A stretch of 64,000 nucleotides of DNA. It comes from Malikia spinosa. Lineage in GTDB: Bacteria > Pseudomonadota > Gammaproteobacteria > Burkholderiales > Burkholderiaceae_C. The position numbers and the translations under genes are program-made. Below the pieces are notes generated by a model. That model was not told where the DNA came from and did not search any database. It saw only the letters and a program-made list of their open reading frames with translations. Location: contig NZ_PVLR01000008.1 of NCBI RefSeq assembly GCF_002980625.1, forward strand, positions 1 to 64,000. Reading direction: 5' to 3'. Shown one piece after another: positions 54,869-63,246 of this stretch (positions within the stretch are counted from its first letter, which is position 1; each line of letters begins with the position of its first letter).

Positions 54869-56713
54869 TCAAGGCAGCAGCAGCCCGGGCAATCCGGTCG
54901 CCAGCAGCGGCAGCCAGGCGATGGCCAGGGTGCCGAGGAAGATGGCCAGCAGCGCCGGCAGCACGGCCAGCGCGACGAAGCGCACCGGCTTGCCGAACAT
55001 CGCCGACGAGAAGTAGATGTTCATGCCCGCCGGCGGGCAGAGGAAGCCCATTTCCATCGCAGCCAGGAAGATGATGCCGAAGTGCACCGCGTCGATGCCG
55101 TAGCTCAAGGCCACCGGCAGCAGCAGCGGCACCAGCACCACGATGGCGGCAAAGATCTCCATCAGCGCGCCGGCCAGCAGCAGGAACAGGGTCAGCGCCA
55201 GCAGGAAGACGAACTTGTTCGGGATCAGCGCCTGCACCGCCTCGATCGCGGCGTCAGGGATGCCGGCATCGATCAGGTAGTTGGTCAGGCCCAGTGCCAT
55301 GCCCAGGATCAGCAGCACGCCGCCGATGATCTGGGCCGATTCGCTCAGCGCCTGGCCCAGCAGGCGCCAGGACAGTTCGCGGTGTGCCAGCGCCTGGGTC
55401 AGCACGGCGTAGAGCGCGGTCAGCGCGGCGCTTTCGGTCGGCGTGGCCAGGCCGCTGACCAGTGAGCCGATCGCGACGAAGGGCGCCAGGATTTCCCATT
55501 TGGCGTTCCAGGCCGCGGCCAGGATCTGGCGCCGGTCGCGTGGTGCCGCAGGGCTGGGCTCGGAGCTGGGTTTCGCCGCCTGGCCGCGCTTGAGGTAGCC
55601 GCCGAAGATCAGCAGGAAGCCCACCATCACGGCAGCGGGCAGCAGGCCGGCCAGGAACATGGTGTTGATCGGCACCCGGGCGATGATCGCGTACATGATC
55701 AGCGGCACCGAGGGCGCGAGCAGCACGCCCAGGGCGCTGGCGCTGGTGACCAGGCCGATGCCGCGCCGCTCGGGGTAGCCGGCTTGCTTGAGAAGGGGCA
55801 GCAGCAGGCCGCCGAGCGCCAGGATCGTGACGCCGCTGCCGCCAGTGAAGGCCGTGAAGCAGGAGCACAGCACGGCCGCCGCCAGCACGGTGCCGGTCAC
55901 GCCCTGGCCGAACAGGGCGACGAACAGGTCGCCCAGGCGCTTGGCGGCGCCGGTGCGGGCAAACACCAGGCCGGCCAGCGTGAACAGCGGCAGCGCGGGC
56001 AGCGACGGGTTGACCGTGATCTGGTAGTGCGACAGCGCGACGGAGGCCAGCGGCATGCCGTCTTGCCAGAACAGCAGCAGTGCCAGGCCGCCCAGGGCCG
56101 AGAAGATTGGGGCTCCGGCCAGCAAGGCCGCCAGCAGCAGCAACAGGCCCGGCCAGATCGTCAGCGCGCTGCCGTCGAACTGCCAGGCCAGCAGCAGGCC
56201 GGCCAGCGGACAGAGCAGGCCAGCGGCCAGCTGGCCCCAGGGCATGGGCAGGCAGCGCGCGCCCAGCTTCGCGCCCAGCAGCGCAAAGCCCAGCGGCATG
56301 CTGGCTTGCACCCACCACAGCGGCAGGCCGTAGGCCAGCACGTGCGAGACTTCCATTTCGCTGGCGACCAGGCGCCAGCTCGCCATCGCGAGCATGCCGC
56401 AGACCAGCGCCGCCACGCCGTTGGCAAAGGCGTGCAGCACGGCGTTCGGACGTGCGCCGTCAACGCGGGCGCCACCGGCCAGCGTTGTCAGGTGCCCGTG
56501 CCGTTCGGCGGCCAGCGCGCCGAACATCGCCAGCACCAGGCCCAGGTGCTGCACCAGCACCGGCGCGTTCTCGATGCCGCGTCCCATCAGCGGGCGCAGC
56601 AGGATCTCGAGCGCCGGGATCAGTGCCATCAGCACCAGCGCCAGCGACGACAGCAGTTCGTCGGCGCGCTCGATCCGTTTCAGGCGAGTGGTCAGCACAG
56701 CGCTCACTTTCAC
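54869..56713 (-). CDS. TRAP transporter fused DctQ-DctM permease
   Basis: Membrane part of a tripartite ATP-independent periplasmic (TRAP) transporter, powered by a sodium or proton gradient. Residues about 15-150 form a four-helix DctQ-like small subunit and the rest a DctM-like large permease (GGSGVTILALGGLLLPLLKQAGYP, FLCPPAGMNIYFSSAMF). The 614-residue fusion replaces the usual two genes. It overlaps the dctP stop by four bases. The substrate cannot be predicted from the permease. Confidence 0.92.
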   Translation of the reverse strand: MKVSAVLTTRLKRIERADELLSSLALVLMALIPALEILLRPLMGRGIENAPVLVQHLGLVLAMFGALAAERHGHLTTLAGGARVDGARPNAVLHAFANGVAALVCGMLAMASWRLVASEMEVSHVLAYGLPLWWVQASMPLGFALLGAKLGARCLPMPWGQLAAGLLCPLAGLLLAWQFDGSALTIWPGLLLLLAALLAGAPIFSALGGLALLLFWQDGMPLASVALSHYQITVNPSLPALPLFTLAGLVFARTGAAKRLGDLFVALFGQGVTGTVLAAAVLCSCFTAFTGGSGVTILALGGLLLPLLKQAGYPERRGIGLVTSASALGVLLAPSVPLIMYAIIARVPINTMFLAGLLPAAVMVGFLLIFGGYLKRGQAAKPSSEPSPAAPRDRRQILAAAWNAKWEILAPFVAIGSLVSGLATPTESAALTALYAVLTQALAHRELSWRLLGQALSESAQIIGGVLLILGMALGLTNYLIDAGIPDAAIEAVQALIPNKFVFLLALTLFLLLAGALMEIFAAIVVLVPLLLPVALSYGIDAVHFGIIFLAAMEMGFLCPPAGMNIYFSSAMFGKPVRFVALAVLPALLAIFLGTLAIAWLPLLATGLPGLLLP

Positions 56714-57741
56714 TTGCCCTTGCCGGCGCGGTAGGTTTTCAGGTGCGCCATGACTTCATCGAAGGTCTCGGCCGGCACCATGGTGCCGCGAATGCGCGGG
56801 TAGAGCTGTTCGGCCAGCGCGGTCCATTCCTTCATCTGCTCGGCATTCGGGCGGTGCACGACCAGGCCGCGCTTCTTCATCGCATCGACCGCTTCCTCGA
56901 CTTCCTGCCTGGCCTTGGCGCGCAGCTGGATGCCGGCCTTCTCGCTGGCCGAGCGCAGGGCGTCCTGGGTGGCGGGGCTCATCTCGTCCCAGGCCTTCCT
57001 GGTCACCACCAGCGCGCCGACGATTGGCGCCCAGTTGATCTCGAGCATGTGCGGTGCGCTGGTGTAGATCTGGGTCGCGAGCGCGAAGTAGGGCGTCGCC
57101 GGTACCACGTTGATCATGCCGGTCTGGATCGCGGGCAGGATGTCGGTGGTCTCGAGCGGCACCGGGGTGTAGCCCAGGCTCTTCATGATGCCCTGCTGGT
57201 CGGGCTCGGAGCCCCAGGCGAAGAACTTCATCTTCTTGTAGTCGTCCGGGCGCAAGGCGGCTTCCTTCGAGAAGAACCTGACCCAGCCCGCGTCGCCCCA
57301 GGTCAGGACGATGAAGCCCTTGTCGAGGAACTTCTTCTCCATCGCCGGGCGCATCTTCTCGCGCACATAGTCGACTTCCTCCCAGTTGCGGAACAGCAGC
57401 GGCATGATCTGCAGCGCGGCGATCGAGGGTTCGATCTCGCGCAGGCCCACCACCGACAGCAGGGCGCCCTGGAGCTGGCCGATGCGCATGCGGCGCGCCA
57501 TCTCGGCCTCGCCGCCCTGGCTGCCGTCGGGATAGACCAGGTACTTGCCATTGCCGCCCTGGGCCGCGCGCCAGCTTTCGCCGATTTCCAGCAGCTGGCG
57601 GTGATAGAGCGAGTTCTTCGGCACCAGGGTGCCGATGCGCAGCGACTGGGCCGCCGCGGGCAGGCTGCCGAGTGCGGCTAGAGCGAGCAGGGCCGAGGAA
57701 GCGAGTTTTTGCCAGCGGCGCTGGCTCGGGAGAGTGGTCAT
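56710..57741 (-). CDS. TRAP transporter solute-binding protein (DctP family)
   Basis: A 343-residue periplasmic binding protein with a signal peptide (SALLALAALGSLPAAAQ) and the DctP fold. MRIGQLQGAL and the conserved arginine near MARRMRIG bind carboxylates in the family, and VVPATPYFALATQIY is typical. The ligand is unknown. Between tatT (13 bases upstream) and the fused permease, it completes the system. Confidence 0.9.
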   Translation of the reverse strand: MTTLPSQRRWQKLASSALLALAALGSLPAAAQSLRIGTLVPKNSLYHRQLLEIGESWRAAQGGNGKYLVYPDGSQGGEAEMARRMRIGQLQGALLSVVGLREIEPSIAALQIMPLLFRNWEEVDYVREKMRPAMEKKFLDKGFIVLTWGDAGWVRFFSKEAALRPDDYKKMKFFAWGSEPDQQGIMKSLGYTPVPLETTDILPAIQTGMINVVPATPYFALATQIYTSAPHMLEINWAPIVGALVVTRKAWDEMSPATQDALRSASEKAGIQLRAKARQEVEEAVDAMKKRGLVVHRPNAEQMKEWTALAEQLYPRIRGTMVPAETFDEVMAHLKTYRAGKGK

Positions 57742-57754
57742 GGCTTAGGTCAGG

Positions 57755-58648
57755 TCAGAACAGGTCGGCGGCGGTTTCCAGCAGCCACTGGGCGCGCTGC
57801 TGCATCACCTGGTTGGACAGGTCGCGGCGCTGGGCGCTGGCAGCAAGTGCCTGCTGCAGCAGGGCCTCGAAGGCGGGTCGGTCGCCGTCGGGCAGCGCCA
57901 GGGTTTCGGCCTTGGCGACATAGGGGCCGGCACTTTGGCCCGCACTGGCCGCAATCGCCTGATCGAAATAGCGCGCGGCCTGCTGGCGCGATCCGCCGGC
58001 ACGGGCCGCTTCGAAGTTGCCCATCAGGCTGGCGAGCGCGCCGTCGCCGAAATCAGGCGCGACCTGCCAGGCCAGCCCGGCCAGGCGCATCGCCAGCGGC
58101 AGGTCGGCCACCACTTCGGGATCGTCCTTGGACAGCGAGATATAGGCGCCCCAGGAGGCGGAGCCCCAGTAGGCGAGGCCGGCTTGCGCTGGCGTGATCC
58201 GCGGCCAGCGCTTCGGATCGGGCTGGGCCAGCGCTTGCGCAAAACCGGGCTGGGCCTGTTCCAGCGCCGTCATCGCATGTCGGTGCGCGCGCAGGTAGAG
58301 CCGTCTGGCTCGCTGGTCGAGCTGGTGCGCCTTTTTCGCGTCCTGCGCGGCGAGCTTTTCGGCCTCGAAGGCGACGAAGGCGTAGGCGTATTGCGTGAAG
58401 CCGGCCGCGACCGATTCGGCCAGCTTGAGCTGGCCCGGCGCTTCGCGCAGCAGCGATTCCGACAGCTTCAGGTAGAAGGCGCTGGCCTCGCGCGCGAGCT
58501 CGAGGTCTTCCTCCTGCGCCTGGCCCTGGCTGGCGAGTGCCTCGCCCACGCCCTGCACGATGAGTTGGCGTGGCGAACAGGCGGCCAGCGCGCAGCACAG
58601 CGTCAGCAAGGCCAGTGAGAGAAAACGGTTCAGGTAGCCGCAAGGCAT
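57755..58648 (-). CDS. TRAP transporter-associated TatT-like lipoprotein
   Basis: A 297-residue lipoprotein (signal ending LAAC, then SPRQLIVQGVGEAL) resembling the TatT/Tp0956 family. These TPR-like trimeric proteins associate with TRAP solute-binding proteins and may pass hydrophobic ligands. Its position just upstream of dctP supports this. ATG at 58648 has AGGGAG ten bases upstream; GTG at 58654 is an alternative. Confidence 0.82.
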   Translation of the reverse strand: MPCGYLNRFLSLALLTLCCALAACSPRQLIVQGVGEALASQGQAQEEDLELAREASAFYLKLSESLLREAPGQLKLAESVAAGFTQYAYAFVAFEAEKLAAQDAKKAHQLDQRARRLYLRAHRHAMTALEQAQPGFAQALAQPDPKRWPRITPAQAGLAYWGSASWGAYISLSKDDPEVVADLPLAMRLAGLAWQVAPDFGDGALASLMGNFEAARAGGSRQQAARYFDQAIAASAGQSAGPYVAKAETLALPDGDRPAFEALLQQALAASAQRRDLSNQVMQQRAQWLLETAADLF

Positions 58649-58797
58649 GATCACGGGGCTCCCTGTGTGGGGCGGTCGACGAAGGATCGGATCTCGCAGG
58701 GTTGAGTTGCGCGATCTCTAAACCGGAAATCTACCCGCGGTGCGTGAAAAAACCGTGACTTGTCAAACTTGGCACTGCTGCGCTGCGCCGGCCCAGG

Positions 58798-60054
58798 TCA
58801 GGCCGCAGGGGGCACGGGCTTGACCGCCTTGCCCGCGCCGGGACGCTGGGCATGGTAGATGCCTTGCGAGCCCGAGCAGAGGTAGCTGGTCGCGCAGCCG
58901 AGCGCCGCCGGCACGCCGAGAGCGGCGCCGAACAGCTCGACCGCCATCAGCGTGCAGGTCAGCGGCGTGTTGGCTGCGCCCGCGAACACCGCGACCAGGC
59001 CGACTGCGGCCAGCAGATCCAGCGGCAGTTGCAGCAGCGGCGCCAGTGCGTTGCCCAGCGTGGCGCCGATGAAGAACAGCGGCGTGACCTCGCCGCCCTT
59101 GAAGCCCGAGCCGATCGAGGCGACCGTGAACGCGAGCTTGCCCGCGAAGTCCCAGGCCGGCAGCGGCTGCTCGAACGACTGCTGGATGACCGGTAGGCCC
59201 AGGCCCAGGTAGCGCTCGGCGCCCAGGCTCCAGGCGAGCGCAGCGATCACGCAGCCGCCCAGCAGCGGGCGCAGCGGCGCCCAGGCGATGCGGCGCTTGA
59301 ACTGCGCCGCCAGTGCGTGGCTGGCGCGTGCGAACAGCCTGGCCGTCAGGCCGAACAGCATGCCGGCCAGCAGCAGCGCGCCCAGTTGCAGCAACGACAG
59401 CTGGCCGAAGGGTGCTACCGCGTAGTGCGAATGCGTCACGCCCCAGAGCAGCGCGACGCGGTCGGCCAGCAGCGCCGCGACCAGGCAAGGCAGCAGCACG
59501 GCGTGATGCAGGCGACCGACCGCCAGCACCTCGAGCGCGAACACCGCGCCGGCCAGCGGCGTGCCGAACACCGAGCCGAAGCCGGCTGCGATTCCGCACA
59601 TCAGCAGCACCGGGCGTTCCTCGCGCGCCAGCTTGAAGGCGCGCGCGAGCTGGTCGGCCAGTGCACCGCCCATCTGTACCGCCGTGCCTTCGCGCCCGAC
59701 CGAGGCACCGAACAGGTGCGACAGCACTGTGGCCAGCAGCACCAGCGGCGCCATGCGCAGCGGCAGTGCTTGGCGTGGCTGGTGGATCTCGTCGATCAGC
59801 AGGTTGTTGCCGCCGTCCGAGCGGCCACCGAGCTTGAGATAGGCCCAGCCGACCGCAAAACCCGCCAATGGCAGGCACGCGAGCAGCCAGGGCTTTGCCA
59901 GGCGCGTTTCCGTGGCCCAGTCGAGCGCGTGCAGGAACAGCGCCGAGGCACTGCCCGCGAGCAGCGCAACAGCGGCGGCCAGCAGCAGCCCGCGTCCGAG
60001 CGCGCTCAGGCTGGCGATGGGTTGGAGGCGGGAATTTGCGGGATCTGGCTTCAT
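58798..60054 (-). CDS. CLC family chloride channel/antiporter, possibly fluoride-type
   Basis: A 418-residue membrane protein with about ten helices. It has the gating glutamate motif VGREGTAVQMGG (E122) and GSGFKGGEVTPLFF. The usual GSGIP selectivity loop reads GGNNLLIDEI, a change I associate with fluoride-exporting CLC-F proteins, so fluoride export is possible. I saw no fluoride riboswitch upstream. It is divergent from the exported unknown at 60.2 kb and separated by 149 bases from tatT. Confidence 0.85.
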   Translation of the reverse strand: MKPDPANSRLQPIASLSALGRGLLLAAAVALLAGSASALFLHALDWATETRLAKPWLLACLPLAGFAVGWAYLKLGGRSDGGNNLLIDEIHQPRQALPLRMAPLVLLATVLSHLFGASVGREGTAVQMGGALADQLARAFKLAREERPVLLMCGIAAGFGSVFGTPLAGAVFALEVLAVGRLHHAVLLPCLVAALLADRVALLWGVTHSHYAVAPFGQLSLLQLGALLLAGMLFGLTARLFARASHALAAQFKRRIAWAPLRPLLGGCVIAALAWSLGAERYLGLGLPVIQQSFEQPLPAWDFAGKLAFTVASIGSGFKGGEVTPLFFIGATLGNALAPLLQLPLDLLAAVGLVAVFAGAANTPLTCTLMAVELFGAALGVPAALGCATSYLCSGSQGIYHAQRPGAGKAVKPVPPAA

Positions 60055-60175
60055 GGGCTAAGCGCCGATCTTATCGGCAGCGCTCGCTGATCGATCGCGC
60101 GGAGTCCTGGGAGCGGCCCACTGCGATGCCGCAGGCCGACCTAGAATGAGCCGAGCTGCGTTCAGGGAGGACTCC

Positions 60176-61144
60176 ATGCTGATTGCCGCCATTGCTGCCA
60201 TCACCGCTGTCCAGGAGAGGGCTTGCCGGCTCCGTCCGGTCTGGTCCGGCGGCTTCATTCGGTCCGTGCTGGCCTGGCTCGCGCTCGCATCGGCTGGTTT
60301 GGGCCTGGTAGCTCCGGCCTGGGCACAGGATGGCGCTGCCCTGCGCGTGCGCCAGCTGGAACTCCGCTCGGCCCTGGCCGACAACGCCTTCGGTCGCCCG
60401 CTGGTGCTCGAATCGGTGCAACAGGGCGACCGCCTGAGCGGCGAGATCCATGCCGTGATCGCGCAGCCGTTTGCGCTCGCGGCGGCGGCGCTGCAATCGC
60501 ACCAGGCCTGGTGCGACATCCTGATGCTGCACCTCAACGTCAAGCATTGCCTGGCGCTCGGCGCGGGCGCGGACCGCCGGCTGCAGATCGCGATCGGGCG
60601 CAAGCATGACCAGCCGGTGGCAGACGCCTTCGCGCTCGGGCTCGGCTATCGCATCCTGGCCAGCCAGCCCGACTACCTGGCGCTGCGGCTCGAGGCCGCC
60701 GACGGGCCTTTGGGCACGCGCGACTTCCGGATCGGGCTCGCGCTGGCGCCGTTGCCCGCGGGCGGCAGCTTCCTGCGCCTGAACTATTCCTATCGCTACG
60801 GGCTGGCGGCCAGGCTGGCGCTGCAGGGCTATCTGGCGACGCTGGGCCGCGACAAGGTAGGTTTCAGCGTCGTCGGTCGCGCCGCCGACGGCAGCCCGGT
60901 CCATATTGAAGGCTTGCGTGGCGCGGTCGAGCGCAACACCTTGCGCTACTACCTGGCGATCGAGGCCTATCTGGGCGCGCTGGCCTTGCCGGCGGCACAG
61001 CGGCCCGAGCGCCGCCTGCAGGCCTGGTTCGACGCGACCGAGCGCCATCCACTGCAGCTGCATGAGCTCGAACGCGACGATTACCTGGCGATGAAGCGAC
61101 GCGAGCTCGCGCGCCTTGCCGCCGGCAGCGCTGCGGCCAACTGA
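60176..61144 (+). CDS. exported protein of unknown function
   Basis: A 322-residue protein. A hydrophobic segment SVLAWLALASAGLGLV followed by APAWAQ is a likely signal peptide, after a long n-region. The mature part has no motif I know; it ends with HPLQLHELERDDYLAMKRRELARL. ATG at 60176 follows GGGAGGA; ATG at 60146 is in frame but lacks a site. It lies 12 bases before thpR and may share its transcript. Confidence 0.7.
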   Translation: MLIAAIAAITAVQERACRLRPVWSGGFIRSVLAWLALASAGLGLVAPAWAQDGAALRVRQLELRSALADNAFGRPLVLESVQQGDRLSGEIHAVIAQPFALAAAALQSHQAWCDILMLHLNVKHCLALGAGADRRLQIAIGRKHDQPVADAFALGLGYRILASQPDYLALRLEAADGPLGTRDFRIGLALAPLPAGGSFLRLNYSYRYGLAARLALQGYLATLGRDKVGFSVVGRAADGSPVHIEGLRGAVERNTLRYYLAIEAYLGALALPAAQRPERRLQAWFDATERHPLQLHELERDDYLAMKRRELARLAAGSAAAN

Positions 61145-61156
61145 GGCAGCCGGCTG

Positions 61157-61714
61157 ATGTCAGCGCCGATCCCGCGCCCGCGCCCGCGCCTGTTCCTGGC
61201 CCTCTGGCCCGATGCCACCGTGCGCGCCGCCTTGCGCGAGCAGGCACTGAGCTGGGGCTGGCCCGACGCCGCCCGCCGCTACGACGAGGCCGACTGGCAC
61301 CTGACGCTGCATTTCCTGGGCAACTTGCCGTTCGAGCGGCTGGCCGGGCTGCGCGCCGGCCTGGCAGTCGATGTCGAGCCGTTCGAGCTGGTGCTGGACC
61401 GGGCCGAGCTTTGGCGCCGCATCGCGGTGCTGACTTGCGAGCAGATTCCGCCTGCGCTGCTGCGGCTGCATGCGGCGCTCGGCCAGGCCTTGCAGCGGCT
61501 GGGCCTGGAGCCCGATGCCAGACCCTATCGGCCGCATCTGACCCTGGCGCGCTCGGCCGTTGGCGCGCAGCTTGCGCTCGAGCCGCCGAGGATTGCCTGG
61601 CCGGTGCGGGGCTATGCCCTGGTGCGTTCGACCGGTGACCCGCGCTGGCGTTACGATGCGGTGCAGCAATATCCTGACCCTCAATGCAAACCCGAACCCC
61701 ACTTGATCCGATGA
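61157..61714 (+). CDS. thpR: RNA 2',3'-cyclic phosphodiesterase
   Basis: A 185-residue 2H phosphoesterase (formerly 2'-5' RNA ligase). The two catalytic HxTx motifs are present: HLTLHFLG with H48/T50 and HLTLAR with H127/T129. The enzyme opens 2',3'-cyclic phosphates on RNA; the physiological substrate is not settled. The stop overlaps the ATGATG of the efflux outer-membrane gene, so translation may be coupled. Confidence 0.92.
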   Translation: MSAPIPRPRPRLFLALWPDATVRAALREQALSWGWPDAARRYDEADWHLTLHFLGNLPFERLAGLRAGLAVDVEPFELVLDRAELWRRIAVLTCEQIPPALLRLHAALGQALQRLGLEPDARPYRPHLTLARSAVGAQLALEPPRIAWPVRGYALVRSTGDPRWRYDAVQQYPDPQCKPEPHLIR

Positions 61715-63240
61715 TGGCGTCGATCCGCAAGACTCGCACCGCTGGCCATGCCGGCCGGGCGCTGGCTGGAGTCGCGCTGGTGCTGGCATTGGCGCCTGGG
61801 TGGGCGACGGCCGAGCCGACCCTGGCTGCGCGGGGCGATGCCAATGCGGCCGCCTTGCCCCCGCTCTTGTTGCCGGCGCAGTGGTCGCAAGTGTGGGAGC
61901 AAGTGCCGGTGCCAATGCCAGGGCAAGTGCCGGAGCAAGCGTCGGCAGTCGATGCCGGCCGGTCCAGCTCCGGGTCAGCGCCGACCGAAGTCGCGCTCTG
62001 GTGGCGTGGCTTTGGCGACCGTGAACTGATGGCGCGGGTCGAGCAGGCGCTGCAGGCCAACACCAGCGTGCGCAGCGCACTGGCCGCCGTGGAGCAGGCG
62101 CGCGCGCTGCGCGATGTGGCTCAGGCCGGTCGCTGGCCCGAAGTCGGCGCCAGCGCCTCGGTCCAGCGCAGCCGCTCGGGCGATGCCGCAGTCGGCAACA
62201 GCTGGCGCGCCGGGCTCGATGCGGCCTGGGACCCCGACCTGGCCGGTCGCCAGCGCGCCAGCATCAGCGCTGGCGAGGCCGAGCTGCAGGCCGCGCGCTA
62301 CGGCCTGGAGCAGGCGCGGGTGGACCTGGCGGCCGAGGTCGCGCTGAGCTATATCGAACTGCGCGGCCTGCAGGCGCGGCTCGCGATTGCACGCGCCAAC
62401 CTGGCGGCCCAGCAAGACACCTTGCAGATCACCGACTGGCGGGTGCAGGCCGGTCTGGCGTCGTCGCTCGACCTGGAGCAGGCGCGCGCCGCGACCGAGC
62501 AGACCCGGGCCCAGATTCCGGTGCTGCGCACCAGCCTGAGCAAGACCGCGCATGCGCTGGCGCTGCTGGGCGGCCAGATGCCGGCGGCCAGTCAAACGCT
62601 GCTTGAGACGGTGCGACCGGTGCCGCTGCCGCCGACGGGCCTGGTCCTGTCGTTTCCGGCCGAGACGCTGCGCCAGCGCGCCGACCTGCGCGCGGCCGAA
62701 CAGCGCGTGCTGGCGGCGCTGGCGCGGGTCGAGCAGGCCGACGCGGCGCGCTGGCCCAGCTTCCAGCTCGCCGGCTCGTTCGGGCTGGCCGCGGCGCGTC
62801 CGGCCGACCTGTTCGAGCTGGCCTCGCTGACCCGCACCCTGCTGGCGGGACTCAGCGCCTCGCTGTTCGATGGCGGCGCGGCGCGGGCGCAGGTGCGGGC
62901 CCAGCAGGCCGCGCTCGAGCAGTCGCGCATCGGCTACGAGGCAGCCTTGCTGGGCGCATTGCAACAGGTAGAGGATGCATTGGCCGCCTTGGCGGGCGAC
63001 CGCGAGCGGTTAGTCCGCCTGCAGGCCGCTGCCGAGGCAGCAGCCAACGCCGAGCTGCTGGCGCGCCAGCGCTACGCCAGCGGCCTGATCGATTTCCGTA
63101 CCGTGCTCGATACCCAGCGCACTCTGCTGTCGGCGCAAAGCGAGCTCGAGACCACCCGCGCCGCGCTCAGCGCCGACCATGTGCGCCTGTACCTGGCACT
63201 CGGTGGCGGCTGGACGCCCGATGCCGCCCCCCAGCCCTGA
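61711..63240 (+). CDS. RND-type efflux outer membrane lipoprotein-family factor (NodT/TolC family)
   Basis: A 509-residue outer membrane channel component. A signal peptide (AGVALVLALAPGWATA) lacks the lipobox cysteine usual in NodT proteins. Duplicated OEP domains (about 100-300 and 310-500) have the family pattern QARALRDVAQAGRWPEV and the mid-region ETLRQRADLRAAEQRV. ATG at 61711 overlaps the thpR stop (ATGATG); an upstream ATG at 61684 is also in frame. It is followed after six bases by the periplasmic adaptor, so the pair belongs to a tripartite efflux pump. Confidence 0.88.
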   Translation: MMASIRKTRTAGHAGRALAGVALVLALAPGWATAEPTLAARGDANAAALPPLLLPAQWSQVWEQVPVPMPGQVPEQASAVDAGRSSSGSAPTEVALWWRGFGDRELMARVEQALQANTSVRSALAAVEQARALRDVAQAGRWPEVGASASVQRSRSGDAAVGNSWRAGLDAAWDPDLAGRQRASISAGEAELQAARYGLEQARVDLAAEVALSYIELRGLQARLAIARANLAAQQDTLQITDWRVQAGLASSLDLEQARAATEQTRAQIPVLRTSLSKTAHALALLGGQMPAASQTLLETVRPVPLPPTGLVLSFPAETLRQRADLRAAEQRVLAALARVEQADAARWPSFQLAGSFGLAAARPADLFELASLTRTLLAGLSASLFDGGAARAQVRAQQAALEQSRIGYEAALLGALQQVEDALAALAGDRERLVRLQAAAEAAANAELLARQRYASGLIDFRTVLDTQRTLLSAQSELETTRAALSADHVRLYLALGGGWTPDAAPQP

Positions 63241-63246
63241 TTCCAC

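Noticed and set aside
60055-60175. Fluoride riboswitch upstream of the CLC gene
   Set aside because: I looked on the minus strand for the crcB-motif conserved blocks and found no convincing match.
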